Origin: Sequoia sempervirens
Taxonomy: Eukaryota > Streptophyta > Pinopsida > Cupressales > Cupressaceae
Assembly (NCBI GenBank): GCA_007258455.2
Contig: VDFB02000001.1
Coordinates: 13,971,747 to 14,035,746, forward strand
Direction: 5' to 3'
DNA length: 64,000 bases
The translations under genes and the position numbers were made by a program. Shown here piece after piece: positions 10,511 to 22,805 of the stretch; the stretch's first letter is position 1, and each line of letters begins with the position of its first letter. The notes under the pieces are model-generated. The model made no database searches. It worked only from the letters and a program-made list of their open reading frames with translations, and was not told where the DNA came from.

Positions 10511-13500
10511 GACCAATCTCTTATAACAATGACCTATATTTTATGAGTGTGCCATCATTTATAAAATGGCCTATCTTTTATAGCAACAAAGCGACCTATT
10601 ATAGTTGGAAATCTTTGTATTTGGTCATAAGTTGTAGTCATGGAAAGTAAATATGTATGGTCATAGCAAGTAAATAGTTTGTACAATCATAGAAAGTCAT
10701 ACTTTAGAACATGTAAATAGTTTTGTACAACATAAGGCCTCATATCACCACTCATCCTCCTGTCCAAAATTATCATTCTCTCACAAAATGTTGTATTGAT
10801 GGTGGTGATGGGTCATTATGATATAGAATTTGACACACTTTTGTCAAGAGAACTGACTTCAGAACATAAAGGTTTGGTATCCCATAATTTTCACAAAAGA
10901 GCTGGAATGATATGATAACATCATGCACTAAAAATCCAATGTTCTACTCCCACTGGATGGTACATGACAACCATTCCTCTATAGGGGCAATGTGATTGTT
11001 GTCTTTCTTCTCCCTTGAGCAACCGCATAAAACACATAGTTTGTACTTGAGAGTACACGTGTCCATGATGATTGTTGACCCATTTGTAACCATCCAAATG
11101 CAATTTTCAAGGAAAATGTTAGTTCATGGAATAAAGCATCTAGCCACACAATGAAATCTCAATCTTGATTCAAAGATACAAAATTCAACTTCCAAGCTAA
11201 TCCAAATCGTGGCCTCATATTAAAAATTGAAGTACTATACATAATATCAAAATGTCTAAGACTAATACTTAGCATCTAATATATTTTACTTAACAACTCT
11301 CAACAATAAAAAAATATTTATCAATATTATTCTATAATTAAATTATAATATATGAGATTAAAGTGGGCCTCTATATAATAGTTATATGTTAAAGGTAATT
11401 AATAACCATTATTAAGTACTATTCCTTTTAAGAAGTTGAAAAATAAAGTTGATAAACAAACTCTTCAAATCTCATCAATCAAATTTCCAAATAATTTTTA
11501 GAAGCTTTTGTCTATTTAGTCTAGAGTTCATATGGAAAGAGAGGAAACTACATGTATTCCACATTTCACCTGCCAACACCATCCCATGTTTGTTGAGAGA
11601 TACTCTATGTTTTATTTCTAAGAGCTTTGAAAGGGTAATTTATGGTCCATTATCTTTGATAGAGCTAATCTTAGCAATCTGATTTAAGTCATCATAGTAA
11701 ACAAGCAATCCTTCAAGAGAGGAAATTATTTGATTCGCCTTTCCATTTAACATGGTCAATGATAATGGAATCCCCTCTGCCCAAGAATATTTGGAGAGAT
11801 CTTGACTTTAAGAAAGCAAGCAGAAACTTCCTTAGCGCTTTTGCTTTGTCCCCAACTTTACTAAGATAAATATTTCCAAGCAATTTGGCAAGAAAAGACA
11901 ATCAAGTGCATTCCACACTAATATTGTTTGCCTTTTTTTCTATTTGTTGGGTGCTAAACTTTTATTTTTCCATGTCACTAAAATCTTGAAATAGTTTTGA
12001 ATGACTCTGTTTTGAGATGATTCTATAGAGTTGTTTTATCGGCCTCAATTTCGTGATTCTAGATACATATATTTATATATTTGGTGGTTTTAGAGTCTAA
12101 GAAGCTTTGGCATTATTATTTTTTCTTTCAATGAAGGAAGAGGAGAGTTGGAGAGTTTTTGTTGAAGATATTTCCAAAGGATATAGAAACAATGAGTTGA
12201 TGTCAAACTTAAAATTGGGAATTAGGGGGATTTCTTTTCTAGCTTACTATTGTTCATTCTTAGTAGAAATTTGTTTCAAATTGAGAGAAAAAATTGAGTA
12301 GGGCCCATTGAATGAGTAGGCAAACAGTGAGTGAACAAGTTAATCTGTGATCCTTGTCATCCAATTTTACTTCATACTAAAGCACTATAAATCATTTAGA
12401 GCAAAAAATAAAATAAAAATACATAATTCCATAGGTAGGAAAATCAAGGTTAATAATATATGGAGACTGGAGTGCATGAACTACAACTCAAATTAGAAAC
12501 ATGAGTTTATAGGTAATTTGAGGAAGTAAGAAGAACTAAAGATTAATTATTATTTTTTTACAAAATATTAATTTTTTAATTTTAATAATCTAAAATTTTT
12601 TCTTGATAAACCCAAAGCATAATGACAAATTAATTCAATTTAAGTCAACATCGCAGATTATTCTTGACAAGCCATGGAATTCTATAATCATTTTTTCATT
12701 ATCTTAAGTGCTACTTTTCATTTTCCTGCCATTAGATGCCCTAAAATGTTGGCCACATTTCAAGAAAAAAACTATAAAAAATTCACTCTCCTCTTATAAA
12801 ACCAAAAGATTATCTTAATACATAACACAAGTCCCTTAAAAAATGATGGTCAAAGACTCAAAATTACTTCATTAAAATTGTTAAAGGTAGTAGTACTAGG
12901 CATAATGAACTTTCTAGAAGTAAAACATGTAGCACACTCCATCTACTCCCATGGAAATTCAAACTAATATCCACTGTTAAAAATTTGAGATTGCTCACTT
13001 TAATAACCCTTAGGAGGAAAATTTAGGCAAATCCTAGATGGACTCTGAAAACAACTACCTCTTCTTGTGATGGTCCTACAAAAGACAAAGCACAAAAGAA
13101 AGAAATTTGAGCAAATATTTATATTTACACATAGTTCTCAACATAAAGGATCTATGTTGATTTCAACATAAAGTGTCTATGTTGGATTAAATGATTAGAA
13201 GTTTGTTGTAGCTGCTAATATTTCAAACCACCAAATGAAAACACTTCAAGTATCACTCTATTTAAGAGCATGAATTCATTTAGAATATTCCCTATTTTTA
13301 TTTAAATGCCAAACAATCATGTGAAAATCCAATGCCAATCTTGCCTGAAAGAATGCAGTATAAAAAACACCACTTGCAATTCTCAAATTCAATATGTTTC
13401 ATAAAAACATATTTTAATAATCATTTAACCTTGAATCAAACAACCAAAGAAATAAATTGCTAATTTAATTTATAACAAAATTAAATGATTGAAAAAATAA

Positions 13501-15053
13501 GTTTATAGTTGGTTTCAATTGTTTAGGTTCAATTATTTGGTAAAATTATTAATTCACTTGTTTTTACCATTTTTTCATATCAAGACAAAAGTGTGACCTA
13601 TAACTTTTATGCAGAAACTTTATGGACAATTAAAGATGACAATCACAAAAGGCTTTGTTTTTCTAGGAAAACATCTTATTAAGTTACTTCATCCATGATG
13701 TTTTGCTTCAAAACAGTACTAAATATATCATTGCTTCTAAATTCGATTCTAATAACCTTAAACATGAGGCAAGTGGCATTGTGAAACCATAATGGAAAAT
13801 ATAAATCAATAATTCCTACTTGTGTCTAGAAGATATTGAATTCATCAGCTAAGCTCACAATCTCCTCTTGCAATGGAAGCTTTAGATCTATTTCACATAC
13901 CAATTACCAAATTTACCATCTATATGCACTTCTCTAATGTTGACAAGTACAACTGAAGCCCCTCAAAATAAATGCAAATGCAATAGAGTACATGTTTTAT
14001 GTTATATCTTATATATTCAAAATAGAAATGTTGGAGCTGGCAGTGGAAGAAATTTGAGAATTCAAGTTGTTGTAGCCTATCACATTGAACTATAAATTAT
14101 GTCTCAGATAGTGTAAATTATCATGTAATTTAAAATTTTAAATCTACTTGAATGCTTCTTCCATAAAATATTAACCTTGATAGTTTGACATTATAGATAC
14201 ACAAAAGTAGCATATCAATTGAGTCTAGGGTCAATAATAGTTAGTTACCTAACTATAAAAAATAGTATAGAATAAAAAATCCCACCAGTCCCAGAAGCTA
14301 TATTTCACCTACAAGTCTTCAAATAAATATACCACACATCTTTATGTTACAAGCTCTCTTGTCAACAAGGAATAAACAAAAGGAATTAGAAGGATGAACA
14401 AAATTTCCAAGACCATTCCATCATTTACTAGATAACAACAAAATAGTTTTAGAATGAAATAGAACACAAAAAAAAAAAGTCCAAAAAAATAAAGCTCACT
14501 GAGACCATGGCAAGTGACTTACCTCAAGATTCTACACAAGAATTTGCTAAAAAAATTTACGAAGTCCTAGAACCAAAACCAATATCCCTTTAGCTTATGC
14601 TTTAATCTATTCAATTCCATTCGAAGATCTAAATATTAAATATGAGTCAAGATCTTTTTTCAGGTGTGAGGTGAGGAATGTTAGCTCGTCAGAGACAACC
14701 ACCACATGACAATAAACAACGATGGAAAAATTGTTTATCGACAACCCTATTTTTGGCATGAGACTTGTTTTTGGATTGAAATCTCATACTATATAGCCTA
14801 TTAGCTAATTAGATGTCATTTTAGAAATCTAACAATTTACAAGCATACCTAGATTGAAAAGTAGTTTTTGCATGAACCAAGCAAAGTAAGTTGCATTCCA
14901 TCTATTCTCTGAAATTGGTGCCTCAGAGAGAAGAGGGTCAGGATTGCCACCATTTCACATGCCCATAGCCAACACAATGTATGGGATGGGCTTTCTTGAG
15001 TATTAAGGTGGGTTGTTAACTCAAAGTCTCATGGGCTTAACAAATGAAAAAAC
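10511..15053. other. AT-rich intergenic DNA, nothing recognised
   Basis: About 4.5 kb of AT-rich sequence. The longest open frames are about 60-80 codons (for example 11449-11682 plus and 11713-11901 minus). None has a domain motif, a plausible splice context or a start that I can support. Confidence 0.6.
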
Positions 15054-15416
15054 TAATAAGTAGGAGGTATTTTTTACATCATGCCAAATTGTGATATTGC
15101 TATCAAAATTCAACTGTGTAGTTTTACGAGTCAAACTCATTGACCCATGTTTCATAAGTAGTGGTTCATAAGAACCCATCTCTCATGATAATGAATGGCC
15201 CACTTAGCACTCATTGCATCTAGGTGATGCTCACAAAGGTGAAGCATTGGGCCTTTCGGGAGGTCACCCATCCCAATATTTCTGCAGCTCAAGCATGCTT
15301 AACTAGGGAGTTTTCCCCAAGGTTTAGCCCACTTAGCTTGCAACCCCATTTGCAAAACCTTCAGCAAGTGTTTTTCCTTATGAACCATCCATTGTAGAGC
15401 TCCTTTAGCTCATCAA
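15054..15416 (-). mobile_element. 5S rRNA-derived repeat (SINE3-like or Cassandra-like)
   Basis: Read on the minus strand, 15345-15238 aligns along its whole length with plant 5S rRNA. It begins GGTTGC, contains AGTTAAGCATGCTTGAGC (the A-box region) and GGGATGGGTGACCTCC (the C-box region), and ends GCTTCACC. Flanking non-5S sequence on both sides recurs in the neighbouring copies at 15417-15530 and 15985-16290. 5S-headed SINEs (SINE3) and the plant TRIM element Cassandra both carry such a module, and I cannot decide between them. It is too diverged to be a functional 5S gene. Confidence 0.7.
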
Positions 15417-15530
15417 TTGATAAGTAGGAGGTATTTTCCATAGCGTGTCAAATTGTGATATTGCTATCAAGATTCAACTATTCAACCATGTAGTTTTACA
15501 AGTCAAAATAATTGACCCATGTTTCATGCT
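15417..15530 (-). repeat. Partial second copy of the 5S-associated repeat
   Basis: ttgataagtaggaggtattt and the following ~100 bases repeat the start of the 15054 copy, including aaattgtgatattgctatca and gacccatgtttcat. The 5S part is missing. Confidence 0.75.
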
Positions 15531-15984
15531 TAACGAAGTGCACAAAGAGATTTTTAGAAGGGGCATTGTTGTTGCTAACATTACTCTTTGTGATATTTGA
15601 GAAATTAAAGCAAAAATGACATGGTGTTTTGAAGTAGAGGTTGAGCTGCATAGGTAAGCAAGAGAATAGTTTTGTGCTCATGTTTCAACTAGTGGAGTAG
15701 ATACAACAGATAAAGGGTGACCCAGGGTTTCCACTACCCACAAAAAAATTAACAATAACATAACAACTCTTGTGTTCAATGAAACAAAGCATATATAATT
15801 GTAAAAGAAAACTTCTTTTTAAATGTAATCAATTAAATATAAATAAGTTTAGATTAACTAAATATAATTATATATTTTTTTAATAATTTATAACAATAAA
15901 TGGGAAGGATAATTTTTTTTAGCTTTATGATTAAATAATGTGTGTTAATAATGAAGATTTTAGAACCAAATTAGAGTATGGAAA

Positions 15985-16292
15985 AAAATAACTTTGGGGT
16001 TGCAAGCAAGTGGGTTCAACCTTGGAGAAAATTCTATGGTTAAACACACTTGAGCTAGAGTAGTATTGGGATGGGTGAGCTCTTGGGAAGGCCCAATGCT
16101 TCACCTCTATGATCATCACCTAGATAAAATGAGTGTTAAGTGGACCATTCATTATCATGAGAGATGGGTTCTTGTGAACCATTACTCATGAAACATGGGT
16201 CAATGAGTATGACTTGTAAAACTACACGGTTGAATCCTGATAGCAATATCACAATTTTACACTATGGAAAATACATCCTACTTATCAAAAAA
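15985..16292 (+). mobile_element. Third 5S-derived copy, opposite orientation
   Basis: 15999-16105 aligns on the plus strand with plant 5S rRNA from GGTTGC to CTTCACC, including GAGTAGTATTGGGATGGGTG. The following ~185 bases are the reverse complement of 15054-15237. Together with the left copy it forms a ~300-bp-arm inverted repeat around 15420-15985. It abuts the 5'-truncated Penelope element. Confidence 0.7.
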
Positions 16293-16307
16293 TAACATTG
16301 AATCTCA

Positions 16308-16881
16308 GGTCCCCATCCTTGATTCGATTGCTATTGTTAGGTGTAAGACCAATGAAGAAATCACCGCCTTGGTTGAACTTTGCTTAAGGTCTACATTTTT
16401 CTCCTTTTAAGGAGTCATCTATGAGCAAGCTGATGGTGTCGCTATGGGCTCACCCCGCTCCCCTATCATTGCTAACCTTTTCATGGAGCATTTTAAAGAT
16501 TTATCTCTTCACTCTTTCCCGCTCAAGCCTAAGTGGTGGAAATATTATGTAGATGATACTAATGTTTGTTGGCCGCATGGCTTGGATAAGTTAGAGGAAT
16601 TCCATGCCCACCTCAATAGCCTATTTTCTTGCATTTCTTTCACCAAGGAAATTGAATCTAACGAGCAACTTCCCTTCCTTGAAATTATGCTTCTCAAGAA
16701 AATTGATGGATTCATTGGACATAGTGTCTTCCATAAGGCCACCCACATAGATCTTTACCTCCAATCGTCTTTTCATCACCATCCCAACCAGAAAAGTGGG
16801 GTCCTCAAAACCTTAGCCTTGCGAGCCTATCAAATTTGTGATGAGGATCACTTACCCCTTGAGTTAACCCATCTTCGTTAG
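16308..16881 (+). pseudogene. Penelope-like reverse transcriptase, palm and thumb part
   Basis: The frame reads YEQADGVAMGSPRSPIIAN, the RT motif preceding the active site in this family. It continues through YYVDDTNVCWPHG, where YVDD is the catalytic motif (codons near 16543-16560). EQLPFLEIMLLKK and GFIGHSVFHKATHIDLYL follow, a block characteristic of Penelope RTs. An in-frame stop just before the motif (near 16412) and another at 16879-16881 show decay. The protein would need about 400 more N-terminal residues. The enzyme copies element RNA into DNA; this copy cannot. Confidence 0.85.
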
Positions 16882-17139
16882 GTTTTCAAATTGAATGGGT
16901 ACTCTAGCAAGAAAATTTCTAGAGCCTTCAACCATGCCAAGTCAAGCATGCACCCCTTGGCCAAGCCCTACCCTTCTTCTAGTCTCCCCTAGGCTTCCCT
17001 TCCTTATATTGATGGGTTATCCTAAAAAATATCTAAAATCCTCCACAAAAAGGCCTCTTTTGTGCTTTCAAACCCATCTCCTCTTTGAAAACTCACTTCC
17101 CTTCCCTAAAAGACTCTAAGGACCTCTTTTTGGATCAAA
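16882..17139 (+). pseudogene. Penelope RT-endonuclease linker, frame-broken
   Basis: In a frame shifted against the RT frame one reads VFKLNGYSSKKISRAFNHAK, then a stretch ending ISKILHKKASFVLSNPS. This resembles the helical RT-EN connecting region of Penelope proteins. Several stops interrupt it. It joins the RT fragment to the GIY-YIG domain at the expected distance. Confidence 0.6.
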
Positions 17140-17475
17140 AGTCTATAAGGTTATCTATTCTTGTGGTATTCCTTATATAGGGGAAATAGGTCATTCCTTT
17201 AGTATGAGAATCAAAGAGCATTGCACATACATCAGACACAAGTGGGTTCTCAAATCTGCCCTAGCTAAACACTCTTCTTCTAAACACCACATTTGTTTTG
17301 AAAATACTCAAATCTTAGTCAAAGAGGACAACTTATTTAAAAGGAAGCTCAAAGAAGCCATTGAAATCAATAATCGTCCCTCAAACCTTAATCAAGATGA
17401 GGGGTGGAAGTTGAGCCAATATTGGAAACCTTTGTTATCTAACTTAAGATCTCATCATCGTCCCTCCTCCAGGTA
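17140..17475 (+). pseudogene. GIY-YIG endonuclease domain of the Penelope element
   Basis: The frame reads VYKVIYSCGIPYIGE, then MRIKEHCTYIRHK, KSALAKHSSSKHHICFENTQ and KEAIEINNRPSNLNQDEGWK, and ends shortly after QYWKPLL. These are, in order, the GIY-like and YIG motifs, the conserved arginine, the Cys/His-containing segment, the catalytic glutamate region and the conserved asparagine of Penelope endonucleases. The first G of GIY is replaced (VIY). The domain nicks target DNA for target-primed reverse transcription. It ends in a TAG at about 17474-17476, the natural C-terminus. Confidence 0.85.
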
Positions 17476-17759
17476 GTTCTTTCCCCCTCTCTTTTACTCC
17501 TTTCCCTCCCTCCCGCTTTGGCTGCTTTTTCGTTGCTCTAGTATTTGTGGCTCAGGGTTGGCCTTGTCTTAGTATTCTTCTTTGTTTCCTAGCTTGTTTT
17601 TGGGTCTTGTGCCCCTTTTTATTTTTCTTGTTCTCTCCTTTTTCTTGTTTTCACTCTCTTTCATTCTCTCTTTTATTTTTCATAATTTTATTTCTTTCAC
17701 ATCTTTGCTCCTTTTATTTATTGTTTTGTCTCCTATATATATACATTCTCATTTCTTAC

Positions 17760-18151
17760 TATTAGAATTGTGAAACAAGCACAAAACCACAAGCCACAGG
17801 ATCAAACAACAAACAAAGACACAACCATGCAAGAGATCTACAAACAAGAATTGCTATATTCATCAACAAGGAAAAACTATAGAAGAGACTTTCAAGAAGA
17901 TATGAAAGCTCCAGATATTTCTTGTAAAGTTAATTACAATGAGGGTTGAATGCTTATAGGATCAAAGACCTAAATAAGAAAGGAATCAAATCATGACAAG
18001 TGTCAATATCACATGAGATGTGACATAATGATCTAATATTAACTCAACTAATAAAGCATTCCTAAGTTTAGATAAAGTGTGTGAGAATAAATTCAACTAA
18101 TAATCAATTAAAGATCAATTTATTATTAGCTAATGTATGATAACTCTAACA
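17760..18151 (-). mobile_element. Level-1 LTR element: 3' LTR (392 bp)
   Basis: It is bounded by TATTAGAATTG at the low end (TG decayed to TA) and TCTAACA at the high end, and flanked on the left by the TSD cttac (17755-17759). Its first ~200 bases repeat at 20745-20952 and its remaining ~185 bases at 47368-47551, which together make the split 5' LTR. On the minus strand it is preceded by the polypurine tract CTTAAGGGGGGG (18163-18152), which fixes it as the 3' LTR and gives the element minus orientation. Confidence 0.9.
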
Positions 18152-18163
18152 CCCCCCCTTAAG
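18152..18163 (-). promoter_or_regulatory. Polypurine tract of the level-1 element
   Basis: Minus-strand CTTAAGGGGGGG lies directly before the LTR start TGTTAGAG. It is the plus-strand priming site expected next to a 3' LTR. Confidence 0.85.
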
Positions 18164-20732
18164 ATGAACTTAGGGAGTGGCTAAAAACTCTAAAGAAGAA
18201 TGCAAGATGGGTCTCGACAAACAAGGCCAAGTAAGGTACCCATGTACAAAAAAAAGATCTCTATAATATGGAGAAATAGAGAAAACCTCATGGGAAAAAC
18301 TCTACTCCAAAAAAAGATGAAAGCCAAGTCAAGGACTGAAGAAGCCTCCAAACAAGACAAGGTTGTCCCAAAAGATATGAATAAAGGAACATCCAAAAGC
18401 ATGAAGAAGCTGCAAAAAATGTTGAGGAATGACTGTTGTAATACTGAAAAAATAACCTTTGCTAAAACATTTGATGATCACGATCAAGAAGGCAAGAATC
18501 TATATGAGTGCCCCCAACGACACTACTTGAATTAGATGGAAAACAAAGGCAAACACTTGGATCTCAAAGATACAGATGGAAAAGGTACCAAAAGTCTAAA
18601 GAACTGATCATGAGAAAATGAAAGGTCATCTCCTGAAATAGGAATGCAAGAGTGTCCATATGGTAAATGCTCCATCTCACCAAAATGCATGGGTAACCAG
18701 TTGCTGCATCTTCCTAGTAAATAGGAACAAATACTGTATAAATAGCTCACTTTGATGCGAAACCAAGGAAGCATTAGCATCAACAGTACAGACTCCCCCA
18801 TAATGTTGAAAAGGGAGAGGCATGACAAGTACGCTAAAACTAAATGCTAGAATGCAGTGCATGTTAGAGAAACCAAGAGCATCTGAAGGTGAAAACATGA
18901 AAGTACAAGTAGATATAAAGGATGTGCAAACCAAGGCACACACACATGAGAAAGGTATGAAGGAAAAAAAAGGAAAAAATCAACCCCCATGGCACTTTAT
19001 AACATAGTGCAAGTACAATAAGGCACAACGTGATGTGCAAGATCCCATAATATGTATACAATACAGAGACACTTTATCTCAATGCATTTACAAAATCATA
19101 AGTGCTTACAATGAAAGCTCAAAATATCATAAAAAAGACACAAGATTGGAAATACAGGAAGAATAGTCAAAAACAAAGTAGCCCATGCAAATGAAAAGTT
19201 GCTAGGAGCTAAAATGTCCAAGTAATTCACCAGAGTGTGAAAACACAAAAAAATGAATAAAATGTACCTAAAGAACAATCTAGAAAAATTGCATGGATGG
19301 AACTAAAAAGCTCTGAAAGATGGCTCCAACACTGCTAGAATCATGAAACATGGAGAAATTGGTCAAAATTTATGAGCTTCAGACTGAAAAAAACTCCTCT
19401 GACCTCAATTGATTGTAGAATGCACTAGTAGTAAAATAAAGTGATGAGACCCACACCATTAGAAAGCTAATGGAATCAGCTTTCCGACCATATCTTGTTT
19501 GTTGAAAAATGATATCGTATGCCCCAATTATGGCCAAATGAAAAAACACTTCTTTTAGGGCACAAAGGGGGTCAAATGGGGCCATGTAGCATACCGTACT
19601 GATGACATCAGCATGACGTTAGTGAAATATTCTACAAAATATTCCCTCTGCCTAGAAAAAAAATTGGTCCCTTAAAAAAAACTAGTCGAAAAAATATTCT
19701 TGGAATAACAAAATATTCCCTCCTGTCAGAAAAAAAATTTGCTCCCTCTATGCAAAAAATGATGATAGAATATTCTTTGAAATATGGAATATTCCAACCA
19801 AAAAAATGTAGTCCACAAGGAAAAAAGTTGCTGCCGGAAAAAACTTTTCAACCGCTTGAAAAGGTCACCAAGAAAACCAGACACTGGAAAAATAAAAAAG
19901 CTGACCATGAGAGTCGCTGGCGCTTGGAAGAAGCCCACCAGTGGGGGGAAAGGAGCCACTGGTGGTTGGAAAGAAGTAGCGGCGACAAGAAAAATACCGC
20001 CGATCAAGAAAAATGAAGGCCAAATTTTTGGTTTTAGACTGTCGCCAACCATTGAGGGGACCACCGTTTTGTGTGGAGGTCATCGCCGATGGTGAGAAAA
20101 TCGTCGGGCAACAAGTACAAGGGGCCCGTAGGCCTACCATGTAGGTACTTGCGAGTACCTATATTTAATGCGCCCCTTTAAAACAAAAAATCCACCCCCT
20201 TAAAAAAATGACCCCTACTTTTTGAATGATATATATTTTTAAAATTTCTAAAGATAAGAAATTAAAAAATTAAACACTGACCAATTTTTTTTACAATTTT
20301 TTTTGATTTGCATGCACAAGAGTCTATATAGGGACTGTACGGGCCCCTATACAAAAACAATTTGCTTGAGAAGCTCCCGACACCAATTTCAGCAATTTGA
20401 TAGGCAATCTTAAGGTTTTTGGGCCTTCTGAGTGTGATGGTGATGCCCGTTTTGACTAAAAATGCACCAAAATTGCAACTACCCTCTAGATCTGGAAACA
20501 AATTAACCTCTTTAAAACCTAGTAGATCTGGCATCAGGAAAAAAAAAATTCAAATTTGACTTCCTTGACAACTCTAAATCCAATAGCGAGGTCCTTTTCA
20601 TGCCAAAATGCACCAAAAATTCACCCACCTCCAAAATTTGCAAAAAAAGCAAAGGGGATTCAAATCTGAAGCTTGCAACCCTCGTTGAAGAAAAGAAATC
20701 TCATGAATCAAGAAGGGGTTCAATGAATCTAC
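18164..20732 (-). mobile_element. Level-1 LTR element: internal region without coding capacity
   Basis: About 2.6 kb lies between the polypurine tract and the primer-binding site. I find no gag, protease, integrase or reverse transcriptase motif on either strand, and the open frames of 60-112 codons are on both strands without pattern. The element is therefore non-autonomous, of LARD/TRIM type, and would depend on enzymes of a relative. The TGTTA..TAACA LTR ends, initiator-Met primer site and G-rich tract resemble those of Ty1/copia elements, but the superfamily is an inference. Confidence 0.7.
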
Positions 20733-20744
20733 GCTCTAATACGA
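20733..20744 (-). promoter_or_regulatory. Primer-binding site of the level-1 element (tRNA-Met-like)
   Basis: Minus-strand TCGTATTAGAGC directly follows the 5' LTR end and matches the initiator tRNA-Met site TGGTATCAGAGC at 10 of 12 positions. Confidence 0.75.
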
Positions 20745-20952
20745 TGTTATAATTGTGAAACAAGCACAAAACCACAAGTCACAAGATTAAACAACAAATA
20801 AAGACACCTTCCATGCAAGAGATCTACAATCAAGAATTGCTATATTCATCAACAAGGAAAAGCTACAGAAGAGACTTTCAAGAAGATATGAAAGCTCCAG
20901 ATATTTCCCATGAAGTTAATTACAATGAGGGTTGAATGCTAATAAGATCAAA
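20745..20952 (-). mobile_element. Level-1 LTR element: 5' LTR, first part (split)
   Basis: It begins TGTTATAATTGTG and repeats 17760 onward with few changes, up to aagatcaaa. There it is cut by the level-2 insertion. The 5-bp duplication tcaaa occurs at 20948-20952 and again at 47363-47367, where the LTR resumes. The two parts (208 bp and 184 bp) add up to 392 bp, the length of the 3' LTR. Confidence 0.92.
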
Positions 20953-21722
20953 TGTAATGACCCCTTTTTGGGACCACTTAAGTTTATTCCTAACACACAA
21001 ATATACTTCATGCAATAAGAATATTAACATGTAAGAAGACTTCATATATTAACATGTAAGAAGACAATGAAATCTTGAAAACTTCTTTGATTAAGCTATT
21101 GCTATTAAAGAAATAATGCATTCAACCATTAGAACTTCAACAACTAACTATATATAGGATACTCCAAGTTATCATTCCTTAATCACCAACATCGTAGGTG
21201 AGGCAAAGAGATCTCACACACACAAGGAATCCCTTAGAGCACTCCCTCTTAGCCCGAGAGCAGTTAAACAACCCCCTAGGCCCTCAATGGTATACCACAG
21301 TCATTGAAGGAGGGTGGTCTACCATGAAGGGACCCTAGTACCTGCTCTCCTATGTGTGCTTCCCACTTTCCTCCCTAAAATGTTGGGTGAGGAAGAATAA
21401 TAATTTGGTGTAGGTTGACATAACTCAAAATGCAGATGCATACCACTATAATTCTAACTCTTATTGCTATTAATTCTATAATGAATCACTATTCTAAACA
21501 ACAATATTCAAAATACAAATATTTATGTATTCCAGTGCATACTAGGTTCAAAACAATGGCAGTATCTTCTATAGATCAATACACCAATTTCTATTTTTAG
21601 ACTTTTCTTCTAATACATTGACTCTCAAAACCAACTCTACTATCCCTTGCCCTCAAACAATCTCCTCCAGGTGTATTTAAAGAGGGTCACAATATCTGGG
21701 CACTCCCTTCAAACAAAGACAC
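20953..21722 (+). mobile_element. Level-2 solo LTR, left part
   Basis: It starts TGTAATGACC and has TSD tcaaa on its outer side; its right end at 47362 reads GGTTATGACA. The two ends are inverted repeats matching at 8 of 10 positions. Both parts together give about 1.18 kb with no internal coding region, so it is best read as a solo LTR. A 24-bp phrase (atattaacatgtaagaagac...) is duplicated in tandem near 21027-21073. The gypsy unit is inserted at 21722/21723 with TSD gacac. Orientation is not determined. Confidence 0.8.
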
Positions 21723-22608
21723 TGTTGATGGGTGTTTTGCACACTTTCTCAACATAGGTAGTACACGAATGTACTACCTCTCTTGAAAGGAAATCTCCCA
21801 TGACAAGGTGCTAAAAATATCCCCAAGGTCTCTCGGGTGTCAGGTCATGACTTGCATGGAACCCCCTCAGTTGATTTTGATGTGATTTTGCTGGTAATCA
21901 TAGGGTAGACTTACGTAGCTCGATACAAGGTAGATCTTCAGATCAAAAGTTTCTAAGATGGAGATCGAGCTTCACTTTGTTGTATGTTCAGACAACAATC
22001 CAAAAATTTGATTTTTTTTTTGAATTTAGCTTTATAATGTGCAATGAACCTTGGTATAGGCAACTTCTAAAAAAAAAAGGAAAAGAGCGGGGAAGGTGGA
22101 GTTTTTTAGATCTGCAACTAACTATGAATAGTAATCATGGAGTTCCTGCAATGGACAGTTTCCTGAAAACAATATTCCACTTAATCATAAATCTCATAGT
22201 CTTGTGAAATTTGTGCTATCTTCTAAGGTCTACATATATTTCACCTTCCATTCACTATATGCATGCATGAACAAAGATGAAAGTGTGGAGAAGCTTTGAA
22301 TTTTAGTCTAGACTAACTTTACACAACCATCCACCAACAACAAATAGCAAAAAGTATGGACTTAAAAAAGACATCTACATAGCAGGAATTTTCATAACTA
22401 CTAAACAACATTTCCAAAATCTACCAAATCAAGAACACAACTAACTAAAATAGCAATATAAATCTAAGTAAATTATCTAACAAAGGAGGTTGAACCATGG
22501 AACATGTGAAGAAACTAGACAATGCACCAAGTTAATGTATTTTCATTAAAATTTTAGCAACATGTCTTTACAACAACTCAACTCTCTTTTGCAAATGAGA
22601 GGAGAGCC

Positions 22609-22617
22609 TTATTTATA
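22609..22617 (-). promoter_or_regulatory. TATA box of the gypsy LTR (copy A)
   Basis: Minus-strand TATAAATAA follows gggcac and lies about 885 bp from the U5 end. The same site is kept at 38082-38090 and 46051-46059, which marks the U3/R boundary some 30 bp further downstream. Confidence 0.7.
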
Positions 22618-22805
22618 GTGCCCAAAAAGTTAAATGAATGGCCAAGATTAATTCTCATTGTGTGGCCAAGATTCATTACAAAATAGGGTTTCACCAACCC
22701 TCAATATATTACAATTTAAAATTACATTTTGTCTCCTTCCCTATTTCGTCCTCTAGTGACGACAATGTAGCATTTTGTCTTTTGCTAATTGCTCTTTTGT
22801 TGTAG

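Larger units (their letters stand above)
16293..17759 (+). mobile_element. Penelope-like element (EN+, Dryad-type), 5'-truncated, left part
   Basis: This piece holds the C-terminal half of a Penelope-family reverse transcriptase, its linker and the GIY-YIG endonuclease, followed by a T-rich 3' region. The element is interrupted at 17759 by the level-1 LTR element and resumes at 47557. It starts at about 16293 without the N-terminal RT fingers, so it is 5'-truncated, as is common for this class. Endonuclease-bearing Penelope elements are typical of animals; conifer lineages called Dryad are the known seed-plant case, attributed to horizontal transfer from arthropods. That background supports a conifer source for this window. 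Confidence 0.85.

Noticed and set aside
18200..18535. 111-codon lysine-rich frame
   Set aside because: It lies in the noncoding interior of the level-1 element, is antisense to it, and its composition follows the A-rich DNA.
19726..20140. Overlapping open frames of 88-112 codons on both strands in the level-1 element
   Set aside because: They occur in both directions over the same simple G/A-rich stretch and have no retroelement motif.
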